A DNA stretch of 64,000 nucleotides from positions 1 to 64,000 of the forward strand of contig CAUGMN010000001.1 in NCBI GenBank assembly GCA_959600635.1. Direction: 5' to 3'. Numbering within the stretch: the first letter of the stretch is position 1; each line of letters opens with the position of its first letter. The position numbers were made by a program, and so were the translations under genes. This DNA is from QAMX01 sp003149835 (GTDB lineage Bacteria; Bacillota; Clostridia; Oscillospirales; QAMX01). Below are positions 27,318 through 36,481 of the stretch, piece after piece. Below the pieces are notes generated by a model that made no database searches, was not told the DNA's origin, and saw nothing but the letters and a program-made list of their open reading frames with translations.

Positions 27318-27411
27318 GCGAATTACGGAATGACGGGCGACCAAAGAGGTGGAGAAAAACGCGGGCAAGCGCCTGCGGCTAATCGAGCCGTTTCTGGACA
27401 GCCTCAGGCGG

Positions 27412-28053
27412 CTATGACCGAATTTGACCCTGCGCAGCGACGGAGAAGAGCGTATAGCCGCCGTCGATTTCGGTCAGCAGCAGCGGACAGGGAGAACCCT
27501 GATGGAGCGTTTCATACCAGAGGCCGTCGGACGGAGGACCGATGGGCGCATAGACGCCCTCAAAGCGAAACGAGGCGCTGACATACACCAGCCAAGTGTT
27601 TCCGGCGATCCATTCAGAATCGGGGAGAAGCCCCCAGTCGGTATCGGGCTGTTCGCTGACGACAGAGGACGGATAGACCTCGACGGACAGATCCCGGTAT
27701 TCGGTGAGAAAAAAGGTGCGCGCGGGGTCGGGCTCCGTCTGATCGTCGAGAAACATCGCCGCCAGCCGCTCCGCCGCGGCCGTCTCGTCCATGCCGCCGG
27801 AGATCGAGTAGGTTTTGGGGTTGGAAAGCGCGGTCGTATAGGCGTCCGCCGCGGTCTCCCACGTCCCGCGCGCCGTCGATTCCGGCGAGGCGGGAGGCGC
27901 GGTCGGCGGCGCGTTTTGCGCCGCCGGATCGGAGCTTGCTGCCGGTGAGGACGGCTCTGCGGGCATGCCGGACGGGCGTCCCGCCTCTTCGCTTCGGCAG
28001 CCCGCCAGCAGCAGCGCGGCGAGCAGCAGCGGCAGCAAAAAACGAATTTTCAT
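27412..28053 (-). CDS. Predicted lipoprotein of unknown function
   Basis: The 213-residue protein has a lipoprotein signal peptide with lipobox LLAGC (Cys at residue 19), followed by a Pro/Ala/Ser-rich linker of about 40 residues and a globular domain rich in aromatic residues. GGGAGGG lies 10 nt before the ATG. I do not recognise the domain. It should be anchored to the outer face of the membrane. It stands alone between htpG (convergent) and a decayed TM2-like gene. Confidence 0.7.
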   Translation of the reverse strand: MKIRFLLPLLLAALLLAGCRSEEAGRPSGMPAEPSSPAASSDPAAQNAPPTAPPASPESTARGTWETAADAYTTALSNPKTYSISGGMDETAAAERLAAMFLDDQTEPDPARTFFLTEYRDLSVEVYPSSVVSEQPDTDWGLLPDSEWIAGNTWLVYVSASFRFEGVYAPIGPPSDGLWYETLHQGSPCPLLLTEIDGGYTLFSVAAQGQIRS

Positions 28054-28110
28054 TCTGAATCACCCTCCCTTGCTGTCTGCAAACGGTTCAAAATCCCAAA
28101 AAAACAGCGA

Positions 28111-28325
28111 TCAGGCCGGAACCCCCCCTTGGCTTATGCATCCGATTGGGCGCAACGGTAATACCAGAGGGCGGCAGCGCAGGGCGATCCCGTCGACAAA
28201 CCAGCCGGCGGCGAACCGCCCGCCGGTCAGGATGCAGTCAAGGCCCGCGCCGGTCTTGCCCTCGTAGCATTTGTGGACGCACAAGATACGAAAAACAGGC
28301 GCAGAAAAAAGCCGCCCGGGAAACG
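28111..28325 (-). pseudogene. Frameshifted remnant of a TM2-domain membrane protein
   Basis: In one frame (28174-28281) the translation reads HKCYEGKTGAGLDCILTGG followed by FAAGWFVD, which aligns with the TM2 family pattern GxHRFYxGKxGxGxLxxLTGGxxGIGWxxD. The expected hydrophobic N-terminal helix (AAFFCACFSYL) lies just upstream but in the next frame. No start codon with a ribosome site was found. TM2 proteins are short two-helix membrane proteins, often with a zinc-ribbon. The frame shift, missing start and odd residues in the second helix indicate decay. Confidence 0.5.
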
Positions 28326-28372
28326 CTCTGCCTTGCGGCGCCCGACGCGGGCGCTGGCCGTGAGCTGATTCT

Positions 28373-28381
28373 ATTATATCA
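28373..28381 (-). promoter_or_regulatory. Extended -10 element before the TM2 remnant
   Basis: TGATATAAT on the minus strand is a perfect extended -10. It would drive the TM2 remnant and could now serve the lipoprotein gene about 315 nt downstream. The -35 region is weak. Confidence 0.45.
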
Positions 28382-28431
28382 TATTGGTTGCGGAACGCAA
28401 ACAAAAAAATCAAAAATAACATATGATTTAT

Positions 28432-28482
28432 AAAAAGAGCTGTGTGCGAAGCCGGAAATCCGACGCCGTACACAGCTTTTTT
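28432..28482. terminator. Bidirectional terminator after the DUF368 gene
   Basis: AGCTGTGT (28438-28445) pairs with ACACAGCT (28470-28477). T runs follow on both strands (six T on plus, five on minus). It lies 15 nt after the end of the minus-strand DUF368 gene. Confidence 0.75.
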
Positions 28483-28496
28483 CTGAATCGATAGGG

Positions 28497-29369
28497 TTAC
28501 TCCGCGTTCCGCGAATACAGCCAGACGCCGGCCGCGCCCACGGCGAGCGTCAGGATACAGGCCGGAATCTCCCAGCCGGCCGGCGTGTGCGGCAGCTCGC
28601 GCAGAATTTCGAGAATCGAGCCGAGCACAAAGCCGATGATGGCGAAGTAGGTCGGGCCGGGGAAGCGCTGCATCGCCTTTTCGAGAAGCTTCGTCGAGAG
28701 CAGAACGCCGGCGATCAGCCCCAAACCGAGCGGCAGCAGGAACAGAACGTCAAAGCCGCTGATCGCCCGCAGGAACGGGTTGTAAATTGCAAAGACGAGC
28801 ATCATGTAGGAAAAGCTGATCCCGGGCAGAACGAGCGCCACGGCGAGCGGGATGCCGAGGGCGAACAGCGTGAAAAAGCCGGCGACAGAATGGGCATCAA
28901 AGTGAAACAGCGACTTCGGCAGATAGGAAATGCCGAAGACAAGCGCGAAGCCGAGCAGCAGAAATAGCGCCGACGAGAGCTTAAAGCCTTCCCGCGATTT
29001 GCGGACCAGCAAAGGAAAGCTGCCCGAGGTCGCGCCGATAAAGAGAAACATCATCGGCACCTCCCAAAGGGAGATGAGCTTGAGCATCAGGTTTGAAAAC
29101 AATACAAAGCCGGCGACGCCGCCGAGCGCGATCACGATCAAAAAGAGAAAATTCTTTTTGATATCCTTGAAAAACGAGGCCACGGCGGCGACGAGCTGGT
29201 CGTAAATGCCGAGGATGATCGCCGTCGTGCCGCCGCTGACGCCGGGGATGAGCATGGCCGCGCCGATGACGACGCCGTAGACGAAGTTTTTGACAGGCGC
29301 GAGGGATTTTTTCAGAGAGGTCTTGGCGGAATTTTCAGAGGTAGAGGCGTTTTTTTTCATACGTTTCAT
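28497..29369 (-). CDS. DUF368 family polyprenyl-phosphate transporter (PopT-like)
   Basis: The 290-residue protein has about eight helices and the DUF368 signature near the N-terminus (GAAMLIPGVSGGTTAIILGIYD) plus a second LVLPGISFSYMML copy in the second half, an internal repeat typical of the family. DUF368 proteins were shown in other bacteria to recycle undecaprenyl phosphate to the inner face of the membrane. The ATG at 29369 or 29360 is the start; neither has a strong ribosome site. It would supply carrier lipid to peptidoglycan and to the glycan locus at 2-11 kb. Confidence 0.88.
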   Translation of the reverse strand: MKRMKKNASTSENSAKTSLKKSLAPVKNFVYGVVIGAAMLIPGVSGGTTAIILGIYDQLVAAVASFFKDIKKNFLFLIVIALGGVAGFVLFSNLMLKLISLWEVPMMFLFIGATSGSFPLLVRKSREGFKLSSALFLLLGFALVFGISYLPKSLFHFDAHSVAGFFTLFALGIPLAVALVLPGISFSYMMLVFAIYNPFLRAISGFDVLFLLPLGLGLIAGVLLSTKLLEKAMQRFPGPTYFAIIGFVLGSILEILRELPHTPAGWEIPACILTLAVGAAGVWLYSRNAE

Positions 29370-29969
29370 CCGATCTCTGCCGCAGCCCGCAGGAGGGGTC
29401 TGCGGCGGCAAAATGTAGTCGCCCGACGCTTCGGGCGGAATCAACGCGGCTGACAGGCGGCGCGCCGCCGCGGTTCGCACCCCGCGCGTTCCGCGAAATT
29501 CGGGACGCTAAGGCGTGCCGACGCGGAAAACTGTGCGAAAACGGTCATGAAACGCCGTGTCCGCGCAATATATTGAAACAGGGCGGAAACCGGCCGGCCG
29601 CCGCGGCCGGCGGCGCCGATATGGCTTGATATGGTTTATTGATATGAAAAACCGCCGCAAAACATACCGCCGCAGGTAAGCCGCGGCCGGCTCTGCTGAA
29701 ATGCGCGGCGAGCGCTATTGCGGCGGCGGTCTGCGCATACGCAGGGATACGAACGTCCGCCCGCCGGTCTGCCGGTCTGCCGAAGGGAAACACGGGCAGA
29801 CATAGAGACAGGCGCGTTCCCAAAGCGACGGTCTGCCGCCGACCGCTATTGCGGCGGCTCAAACGTCGGCGGCGAAACGCTTCCGCACCGCCCGCCCCTT
29901 GGCCGGGTTGCAGAGGGAAAATCCGCGCGCGCCTCTCCCCGCTATTCTTCCGAACGGAGCCCAAAGACC
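29370..29969. other. 600-bp GC-rich divergent intergenic region
   Basis: No open frame here looks coding. It holds a 14-bp direct repeat (29714-29727 and 29845-29858), three GATATG repeats between 29620 and 29645 that could belong to promoters, and GC-rich palindromes near 29598-29615. It should hold the promoters of the DUF368 gene and the phosphate transporter, but I cannot place them confidently. Confidence 0.5.
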
Positions 29970-31022
29970 ATGACTCTCACGTTTTCAGAGTTTCTCCGTA
30001 TCCTCTCCGACAGCCCGGCGTTTGTGGTCACGGCGCTGCTGGCGGCGGGCGTTATCCTCGTCAACGGCGGCACCGACGCGCCCAACGCCATCGCCGCCTG
30101 CGTCGCCGCTCGGGCAATCGCGCCGCGGCGCGCCGTGCTGCTGGCGGCGGTCTGCAATTTTCTCGGCGTCCTTGCGGTGACGGCCGTCAGTCCGGCGGTC
30201 GCCGAGACGGTTTCCGGCATGGCGGACTTCGGCGCCGACAGCCGCGGGGCGCTGATCGGACTGTGCGCGGGGATGTTTGCCGTCGTCCTGTGGGCGGCGG
30301 CGGCGTGGTATTTCGGCATTCCCACCAGCGAGAGCCACGCGCTGATCGCCGGACTGAGCGGGGCGGCGATCGCGGTTCAGCGCGGTCTGGGCGGAATTTG
30401 CTGGGGCGAATGGGTCAAGGTTCTCTACGGTCTGGGGCTCTCCGCCGGCCTCGGCTTTGCCGCCGGCTGGGCGGCGGCCCGATTTCTGCGCTTGGCCTGC
30501 CGCCGCATGGACCGGCGCCGCGGTCAAGCGAGCTTTCGCCGCGCGCAGATTTTCGGCGGCGCGGCGATGGCGTTTGCGCACGGCGCGCAGGACGGGCAGA
30601 AATTCATGGGCGTATTCCTGCTCGGCGCGGCGATGGCGCGCGGACAGCCGATGGAAGGGGCGTTTCGCGTCCCGGTCTGGCTGATGGCGGGGATCTCGCT
30701 GCTGATGGCCGCGGGGACGTCGGTCGGCGGGTACAAGATCATCCGCACCGTCGGTATGCGCATGGTTCGGCTCGACGCGCATGAGGGTTTTGCCGCCGAT
30801 ACCGCCGCCGCCGGCGCGCTGATGGCCGCGTCGCTGGCCGGAATACCGGTGAGCACGACGCATATGAAAACCACCGCGCTCATGGGCGTTTCGGCGTCCC
30901 GGCGGCTGCGCGCCGTCAACTGGCGCGTCGCCGGGGAGATGGCGTGGGCTTGGGCGCTGACGTTTCCGGGCTGCGGCGCGGTCGGTTATCTGACGGCGCG
31001 GCTGTTTCTGTGGTGGCTGTAA
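29970..31022 (+). CDS. Inorganic phosphate transporter, Pit/PNaS family
   Basis: The 350-residue membrane protein has the two inverted family motifs: GGTDAPNAIAACVAARAI near the N-terminus (variant of GxNDxANA) and GIPVSTTHMKTTALMG in the second half, plus IPTSESHALIAGLSGAAIA. About ten helices are visible. Pit proteins take up metal-phosphate by proton symport. The ATG at 29970 (GGAG 10 nt upstream) starts just before the first helix. The DUF47/PhoU-like gene that normally pairs with Pit follows, separated by a 161-bp inverted-repeat element. Confidence 0.9.
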   Translation: MTLTFSEFLRILSDSPAFVVTALLAAGVILVNGGTDAPNAIAACVAARAIAPRRAVLLAAVCNFLGVLAVTAVSPAVAETVSGMADFGADSRGALIGLCAGMFAVVLWAAAAWYFGIPTSESHALIAGLSGAAIAVQRGLGGICWGEWVKVLYGLGLSAGLGFAAGWAAARFLRLACRRMDRRRGQASFRRAQIFGGAAMAFAHGAQDGQKFMGVFLLGAAMARGQPMEGAFRVPVWLMAGISLLMAAGTSVGGYKIIRTVGMRMVRLDAHEGFAADTAAAGALMAASLAGIPVSTTHMKTTALMGVSASRRLRAVNWRVAGEMAWAWALTFPGCGAVGYLTARLFLWWL

Positions 31023-31028
31023 TAGTCG

Positions 31029-31189
31029 ATTGTAAAACTGCGTTTTCCAATCGAGAGACTCGCGCTGATCGCACTCGCTATGCTCGTTTGGCCGGCGCGA
31101 GGGCTCGCTTTGCTCGCCAAAGTCGAGTTTTTGAGGCGGCAAAGCCACCTCAAAAACGAATTGGAATGGGAAAGCAGGCGTTTTACAAT
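31029..31189. mobile_element. MITE-like inverted-repeat element in the phosphate operon
   Basis: The 161-bp segment has perfect 10-bp terminal inverted repeats (31029-31038 ATTGTAAAAC and 31180-31189) extending imperfectly inward to about 25 bp each. An internal hairpin at 31127-31157 has 13 of 14 pairs. It codes for nothing, lies wholly between two genes expected to be cotranscribed, and its base pattern differs from the flanks. No clear target duplication is visible. Confidence 0.5.
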
Positions 31190-31225
31190 TGCATAGGCGG
31201 CTGTAAAAAAAGGGAGGAAAAAACT

Positions 31226-31828
31226 GTGGCGAGGCTCCACGACGATTATATCCAGCTGCGGCGCGGCGCGGCGCTGGCCGTCGAAGCGGCTGCGGCGCTG
31301 AACGCGGGTCTGCGGCGGGAAGGGACGGAAACAACGCGGGACATCCGCCGAATCCGCGCCGACGCCGAGCGGCACAGGGACGGGCTGCTCCAACGGCTGG
31401 AACGGGAATTTGTCCCGCCCATGGAGCGGCGGGATCTCGCGGCGCTGGCGGAACGCCTCTGCGCCGCCGCCGCCGCTGCGGAGGAGGCGAATCTGGCTGC
31501 GGCGCGGCTGCCGAGCCGGGACGCGGCCGCCGTAAAAATCGCGGAGTGGATCGCCTCGGCCGCCGCCGCGGTCGCGGAGCTGACCGAAAGATTGCCGGAT
31601 TACCGGAAGCGGGAGTTCTTTCAGCCGCAGGCGAACGCCGCGCGGCTGTGCGCGGCCGAGGCCGCCCGCGCCTGCGACGAGGCGGTCGGCCTGCTGGCGC
31701 AGACGGCCGCGGCGTCAGCGGGGGCGCTGATCGCGCGGTATGAGGCCTATACGCGCCTGCGCGCCTGCGCCGGCAGCCTCGCGGCGGCGGCGGAAGCCGC
31801 CGTACACGCGGCCCTGAATAACATTTAG
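31226..31828 (+). CDS. DUF47/PhoU-like Pit accessory protein
   Basis: The 200-residue, nearly all-helical protein starts at GTG 31226 with GGGAGG 8 nt upstream. It has the length and helix pattern of DUF47 (YkaA/PhoU-like) proteins, with repeated Ala/Glu-rich heptads and charged stretches, and a typical position after a Pit transporter gene. Sequence identity to the family cannot be judged by eye, so the call rests mostly on length, helicity and context. It probably regulates or gates phosphate uptake in the cytosol. Confidence 0.65.
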   Translation: MARLHDDYIQLRRGAALAVEAAAALNAGLRREGTETTRDIRRIRADAERHRDGLLQRLEREFVPPMERRDLAALAERLCAAAAAAEEANLAAARLPSRDAAAVKIAEWIASAAAAVAELTERLPDYRKREFFQPQANAARLCAAEAARACDEAVGLLAQTAAASAGALIARYEAYTRLRACAGSLAAAAEAAVHAALNNI

Positions 31829-32018
31829 CCTGCCGGAACCGGATGCTCGAAACGGTGCGGGAGTTGAACCCCCGGTGCAACCGGTTGGGCGCGGCTCCGC
31901 CCGTCTTTTCACCCCGGATGTGCCTTTTGCGCGATGCTGCCGGGGCTTCCCCGGCGAAGAGATGGCTGAAACCGGATTCGCGTAAACGGCGCTTCCGTCG
32001 CACGCGGCTTCTCCCGCT

Positions 32019-34241
32019 TTATTCCAGCTCAGTCTGGACGATGCCGTTGTCCTCCGGCTTTAAAATCGCGCCGGCGGCGGGAAGCGTGCGGGCGCGGTAA
32101 CGGGCGCAGTTCTGGATCGCCGTCTGTCCGGCCGTCGCGAGGCGGACGACGGACTGCTTGGGTTTCAGCGCCATCACCCTGACGCCGGCCGAGTCGCGCG
32201 TCGGCTTGGGGGTGAGCTGCGCGGTCGAGAAGATCAGCGCCCGGTCGGCGCTCGAATAGAGGACAAGCTCGGCGTCCTCGCTCAGGCGCAGCAGACCGAC
32301 GAGCGGCGACTTGTCGGAATAGGCGTTGATCAGCCGCTTGCGGTTGGTCTTGGTCGCATAGCTTTCAAAGAGCACGCGCGCGCACTTCCCGTCGGCGTAG
32401 GCAAACAGCAGGCTGCCGCCGTAGTCGCCCTTGGAGGCGACGGCCATGCCGCAGACCTCCTCGCCGGAATCCATGCCGAGGTGCTGCGGCAGGTAAAGGC
32501 CCAGCGCGCCGGCTTTGTTTTCGGGCATCTCGTCGCACTTGACCTTATAGACCTGCTGGCGGCTGGTGAAGAACAGCAGCTCGTCGGCGTTCGAGCCCTC
32601 CTGCGTAAAGACGAGCTCGTCGCCTTCTTTGAGCTTGTTCTCGCCGCTCATGCGCAGCGACTGGGGCGTGATTTTCTTGAAATAGCCGTCGCGCGAGAGA
32701 AAATAGTGGACGGGATAATCCTCCACGGCCTCTTCGGCGTCGTCAAATGCGTCGCTCTCGTGCTCGTAGACGATTTTTGTCCGGCGCGGCATACCGTATT
32801 TTTTGGCGGCCTCCCTGAGCTCGGAGACGATGATGGCGCGCTGCTTTTTCTTGCTGGCGAGCGTCTCCTCGGCGTCGGCGATGTCGCGTTCGAGCGCCTC
32901 GATTTCCGCCGTGCGCGAGAGGATATAGGCCTTGTTGATGTTTCGGAGCTTGATTTCGGCGATGAATTCCGCCTGGGCTTCGTCGATGCCGAAGCCGATC
33001 ATCAGGTTGGGAACGACGAGCGCGTCCTCCTCGGTATTGCGGATGATGGCGATGGCTTTGTCGATATCGAGCAGAATCTTGGAAAGCCCGCGCAGCAGGT
33101 GGAGGCGTTCCTTCTTCTTCTGCATCTGATGGTATACGGTACGGCGGATGCACTCGGTTCGCCACGCCGTCCACTCCTCCAAAATTTCGCGCACGCCCAA
33201 AACGCGCGGCGTCCCCGCGATGAGGATGTTGAAATTGCAGGAAAAGCTGTCGCAGAGCGGCGTCATTTTCATCAGCCGCGCCATCAGCTTTTCCGGGTCG
33301 ACGCCGCGTTTCAAATCGATGGTCAGCTTTAAGCCCTGCTTATCGGTTTCGTCGCGCATGTCGGAGATTTCGCGGATCTTGCCGTTTTTGATCAGCTCCG
33401 CCACCTTTTCAATGACGGCTTCGATCGTCGTGGTGTAGGGGATCTCGGTGATCTCAACGCAGTTCTGCTTGGGGTCATGCTTCCAGACCGCGCGGACGCG
33501 GACGCTGCCGCGTCCGGTTTTGTAGATCTCGTCGAGCGCGGCGCGGTCGTAGAGCAGCTCGCCGCCGGACGGAAAATCGGGCGCTTTGAGCGTTTCCAGC
33601 AGGTCGGCGTCGGGATCCCTGATGAGCGCGGCGGCCGTCTCGCAGACCTCGGCGAGGTTGAAGCTGCAAATGTTGCTGGCCATGCCCGCGGCGATGCCTA
33701 AATTGGCGCTGACGAGGATGTTGGGAAACGTCGTCGGCAGCAAGGCCGGCTCCTTCATGGTGTTGTCGTAATTGTCGATAAAGTCGACGGCGTCGGCGTC
33801 GATGTTTCGGAAGAGCTCGGCGCAGATCGGCTCTAACTTGACCTCGGTGTAGCGCGAGGCGGCGTAGGCCATGTCGCGCGAATACGCCTTGCCGAAGTTG
33901 CCCTTGGAGTCGACAAAGGGGTGCAGAAGCGCCTCGCAGCCGCGGCTGAGGCGCACCAGCGTCTCATAAATCGGGCCGTCGCCGTGGGGATTGAGCTTCA
34001 TCGTCGCGCCGACGACGTTGGCCGACTTGGTGCGCGCGCCTGTCAGCAGCCCCATTTTATACATCGTGTAGAGGAGCTTTCGGTGCGAGGGCTTGAAGCC
34101 GTCGATCTCCGGCAAGGCGCGGGAGACGATAATGCTCATCGCATAGGGCATAAAATTGGTTTCCAGCGTCCGCGTGATCGGCATCGGCGTCGCCGGCTTA
34201 GGCGGCAGGGTGCTCTGCCGCGTCTCTTTTTTCTTGGCCAT
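32019..34241 (-). CDS. Divergent type IIA topoisomerase subunit A (GyrA/ParC-like)
   Basis: The 740-residue protein has the breakage-reunion domain with the catalytic tyrosine in AASRYTEVKL (Tyr131), the GIAAGMASNI turn, the coiled-coil gate (residues about 370-480) and a shortened C-terminal beta-pinwheel (about 500-735). It lacks the full GyrA box, so it is closer to ParC. At the quinolone-contact positions it has HGDGPIYE: Gly89 where ParC/GyrA carry Ser, and Glu93. AAGGAAGG precedes the ATG. It follows the B subunit by 71 nt. The enzyme cuts and reseals duplex DNA. Confidence 0.93.
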   Translation of the reverse strand: MAKKKETRQSTLPPKPATPMPITRTLETNFMPYAMSIIVSRALPEIDGFKPSHRKLLYTMYKMGLLTGARTKSANVVGATMKLNPHGDGPIYETLVRLSRGCEALLHPFVDSKGNFGKAYSRDMAYAASRYTEVKLEPICAELFRNIDADAVDFIDNYDNTMKEPALLPTTFPNILVSANLGIAAGMASNICSFNLAEVCETAAALIRDPDADLLETLKAPDFPSGGELLYDRAALDEIYKTGRGSVRVRAVWKHDPKQNCVEITEIPYTTTIEAVIEKVAELIKNGKIREISDMRDETDKQGLKLTIDLKRGVDPEKLMARLMKMTPLCDSFSCNFNILIAGTPRVLGVREILEEWTAWRTECIRRTVYHQMQKKKERLHLLRGLSKILLDIDKAIAIIRNTEEDALVVPNLMIGFGIDEAQAEFIAEIKLRNINKAYILSRTAEIEALERDIADAEETLASKKKQRAIIVSELREAAKKYGMPRRTKIVYEHESDAFDDAEEAVEDYPVHYFLSRDGYFKKITPQSLRMSGENKLKEGDELVFTQEGSNADELLFFTSRQQVYKVKCDEMPENKAGALGLYLPQHLGMDSGEEVCGMAVASKGDYGGSLLFAYADGKCARVLFESYATKTNRKRLINAYSDKSPLVGLLRLSEDAELVLYSSADRALIFSTAQLTPKPTRDSAGVRVMALKPKQSVVRLATAGQTAIQNCARYRARTLPAAGAILKPEDNGIVQTELE

Positions 34242-34312
34242 ATCGGACCTTCCTTGTCAATCGGGATATCGTTGCGCAAGCGAAATCGCGGGGACTTTGC
34301 CCGGAAAAGCCG

Positions 34313-36310
34313 CTACGAGATGTCGGCGAGGTCTAAATACGCCGCGCCGTTGAGGGCGATAAAATCCTTGCGCCCCTGCAAGTTGTTGCCGAGCAGGAGA
34401 TCGAACATCTCGGAAGTGCGCTCGCTCTCCTCGGGCGTGACCAAAATCAGCCGCCGCGTCGCGGGCGACATCGTCGTCTCCCACATCATCTCCGGCTCGT
34501 TCTCTCCGAGCCCTTTCGAGCGCTGGATGGTATATTTTTTGTCGCCGATTTTTTCGAGGATTGCGGCCTTTTCATGGTCGTCATAGGCGAAATAGGTGTC
34601 GTTTTTGCAGGTGATCTCGTAGAGCGGCGTCTCGGCGATGTAGACAAAGCCCTCGGTGATCAGCGTCGGGACGAGGCGGTAGAGCATGGTCAGGATCAGC
34701 GTGCGGATATGAAAGCCGTCCTCGTCGGCGTCGGTGCAGATGATGACCTTGCTCCAACGCAGCGAGGCGAGGTCAAAGGCCCCCAGCTCCTTGGAACGCG
34801 AGGTCAGCTCGACGCCGCAGCCGAGCACTTTGAGAAGATTGGTGATGATTTCGCTCTTAAAGATTTTCGACGGCTCGGATTTGAGGCAGTTGAGGATTTT
34901 GCCGCGCACGGGCATGATGGCCTGAAACTCCGCGTCGCGCCCTAATTTGCAGGAGCCGAGCGCCGAATCGCCCTCGACGATATAGAGCTCGCGCTGCGAG
35001 GTGTCGCGGCTGCGGCAGTCGACGAACTTTTCGACGCGGCTGGTGATGTCCATGTTGCCGGAGAGCTTTTTGCGCGTATTCTGCCGCGCCGCCTCGGCCG
35101 ATTCGCGGATCTGCTTGTTCCGCAGCACCTGATCGGCGATCTTGTCGGCGTCGGCTTTGTTTTCGATGAAGTAGACTTCCAGCGACGTGCGCAGAAAATC
35201 GGTCATCGCGTCCTGAATAAACTTGTTGGTGATCGCCTTTTTGGTCTGGTTTTCATACGACGTGACCGTTGAAAACGAGCTGGTGACGAGAACCAGGCTG
35301 TCGGCGACGTCGTTAAAATTGATCTTCGTCGCGCCCTTGGGATATTTGCCGTTCTGTTTGAGATAGGCGTCGATCGCGGAGACAAAAGCGCTTTTGACGG
35401 CCTTTTCCGGCGCGCCGCCGTGTTCGAGCCACGAGGAGTTGTGGAAATAAGTGATCGAGGGCGCCGCGCGCGTCATGCAGAAAGCGGCGGAGAGCCGCAC
35501 CTTGTATTCGGGCTTGTCCGCGCGGTCGCGCCCGCGCCGCTCCGACTGACAGAAATGCACCGGCGTCAGAGCGTCGAGCGAGGCGAGCTCCTCGACATAG
35601 CCGGAGATGCCGTTTTCATAGAGAAATTCACTGGTCTCAAATTTGCCGTTTTCCAGCTCGTTTCTGAGCACGAATTTGACGCCGGCGTTGACGACCGCCT
35701 GCTTTTTCAGCGTGTCGACGTAATAGTCAAGCGGGATGGCGATGTCGGTAAAGACCTCTAAATCGGGCCGCCAGCGGTGAATCGTGCCGTTTTTTTTGCG
35801 TCCGGCAGGCTCTTTGATGAGCTTGCCCTCGGCTTTGGTGACGTTGACGCCCTTTTTAAAGTGCAGCGTGTACTGAAACCCGTCGTAACAGCTGACGACG
35901 TCCATATATTCCGAGGAATACTGCGTCGCGCAGGAGCCGAGGCCGTTGAGGCCGAGCGAATACTCATAGCTGGCGCTCTCGCTGTTGTGGTATTTGCCGC
36001 CGGCGTAAAGCTCGCAGTAGACGAGATCCCAGTTGTAGCGCTTTTCAATGGGGTTCCAGTCGACCGGACAGCCGCGGCCGCCGTCCTCGACCTCGATGGA
36101 GTGGTCGGCGAAGCGCGTGACGGTGATGACGCTGCCGAAGCCCTGCCGCGCCTCGTCGATGGAGTTGGAGAGGATCTCAAAAAAGGAGTGCTCGCACCCC
36201 TCGATCCCGTCCGACCCGAAGATGACGGCGGGGCGCTTGCGCACCCGGTCGGGCCCCTTCAACTGTTTGATGCTTTCGTTGCCATAGCCTGCGGAGGATT
36301 TGACCGCCAT
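34313..36310 (-). CDS. Divergent type IIA topoisomerase subunit B (GyrB/ParE-like)
   Basis: The 665-residue protein has GHKL ATPase motifs: EILSNSIDEAR (Mg-binding Asn), EVEDGGRGCPVDW and GLNGLGSCATQYSSEY, where usual GyrB reads GLHGVGASVVNALS. The toprim domain shows YIVEGDSALG and the DADEDG motif (CTDADEDGFHIRTLIL), then RSKGLGENEPEMMWETTM. These are family-specific departures from gyrase, indicating a separate topoisomerase IV-like clade. The ATG at 36310 has GAAGGG about 11 nt upstream; GTG at 36322 is the alternative. It is first in the two-gene operon. Confidence 0.93.
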   Translation of the reverse strand: MAVKSSAGYGNESIKQLKGPDRVRKRPAVIFGSDGIEGCEHSFFEILSNSIDEARQGFGSVITVTRFADHSIEVEDGGRGCPVDWNPIEKRYNWDLVYCELYAGGKYHNSESASYEYSLGLNGLGSCATQYSSEYMDVVSCYDGFQYTLHFKKGVNVTKAEGKLIKEPAGRKKNGTIHRWRPDLEVFTDIAIPLDYYVDTLKKQAVVNAGVKFVLRNELENGKFETSEFLYENGISGYVEELASLDALTPVHFCQSERRGRDRADKPEYKVRLSAAFCMTRAAPSITYFHNSSWLEHGGAPEKAVKSAFVSAIDAYLKQNGKYPKGATKINFNDVADSLVLVTSSFSTVTSYENQTKKAITNKFIQDAMTDFLRTSLEVYFIENKADADKIADQVLRNKQIRESAEAARQNTRKKLSGNMDITSRVEKFVDCRSRDTSQRELYIVEGDSALGSCKLGRDAEFQAIMPVRGKILNCLKSEPSKIFKSEIITNLLKVLGCGVELTSRSKELGAFDLASLRWSKVIICTDADEDGFHIRTLILTMLYRLVPTLITEGFVYIAETPLYEITCKNDTYFAYDDHEKAAILEKIGDKKYTIQRSKGLGENEPEMMWETTMSPATRRLILVTPEESERTSEMFDLLLGNNLQGRKDFIALNGAAYLDLADIS

Positions 36311-36481
36311 TTGCTTGTTCACCCTTCAAAAATCAAATCGCGCGCCGCGGAGAACAAAATTCTGAGCGGCGCAGTTCGGCCGCCGCGGCTATTTGGGCGC
36401 GCGGCGCTGAACCGCGGAAAGCCGCGGCCGCGCAAACGGCGGAAGCGGCGGCGAAATTCAGAAAAAAACCGATATTCCAGA

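Noticed and set aside
25374..27368. 664-codon minus-strand frame opposite htpG
   Set aside because: Antisense shadow created by codon bias of htpG; no known domain.
29985..32003. 672-codon minus-strand frame opposite pit and DUF47
   Set aside because: Shadow with Pro/Arg-rich translation; the plus-strand genes have family motifs and ribosome sites.
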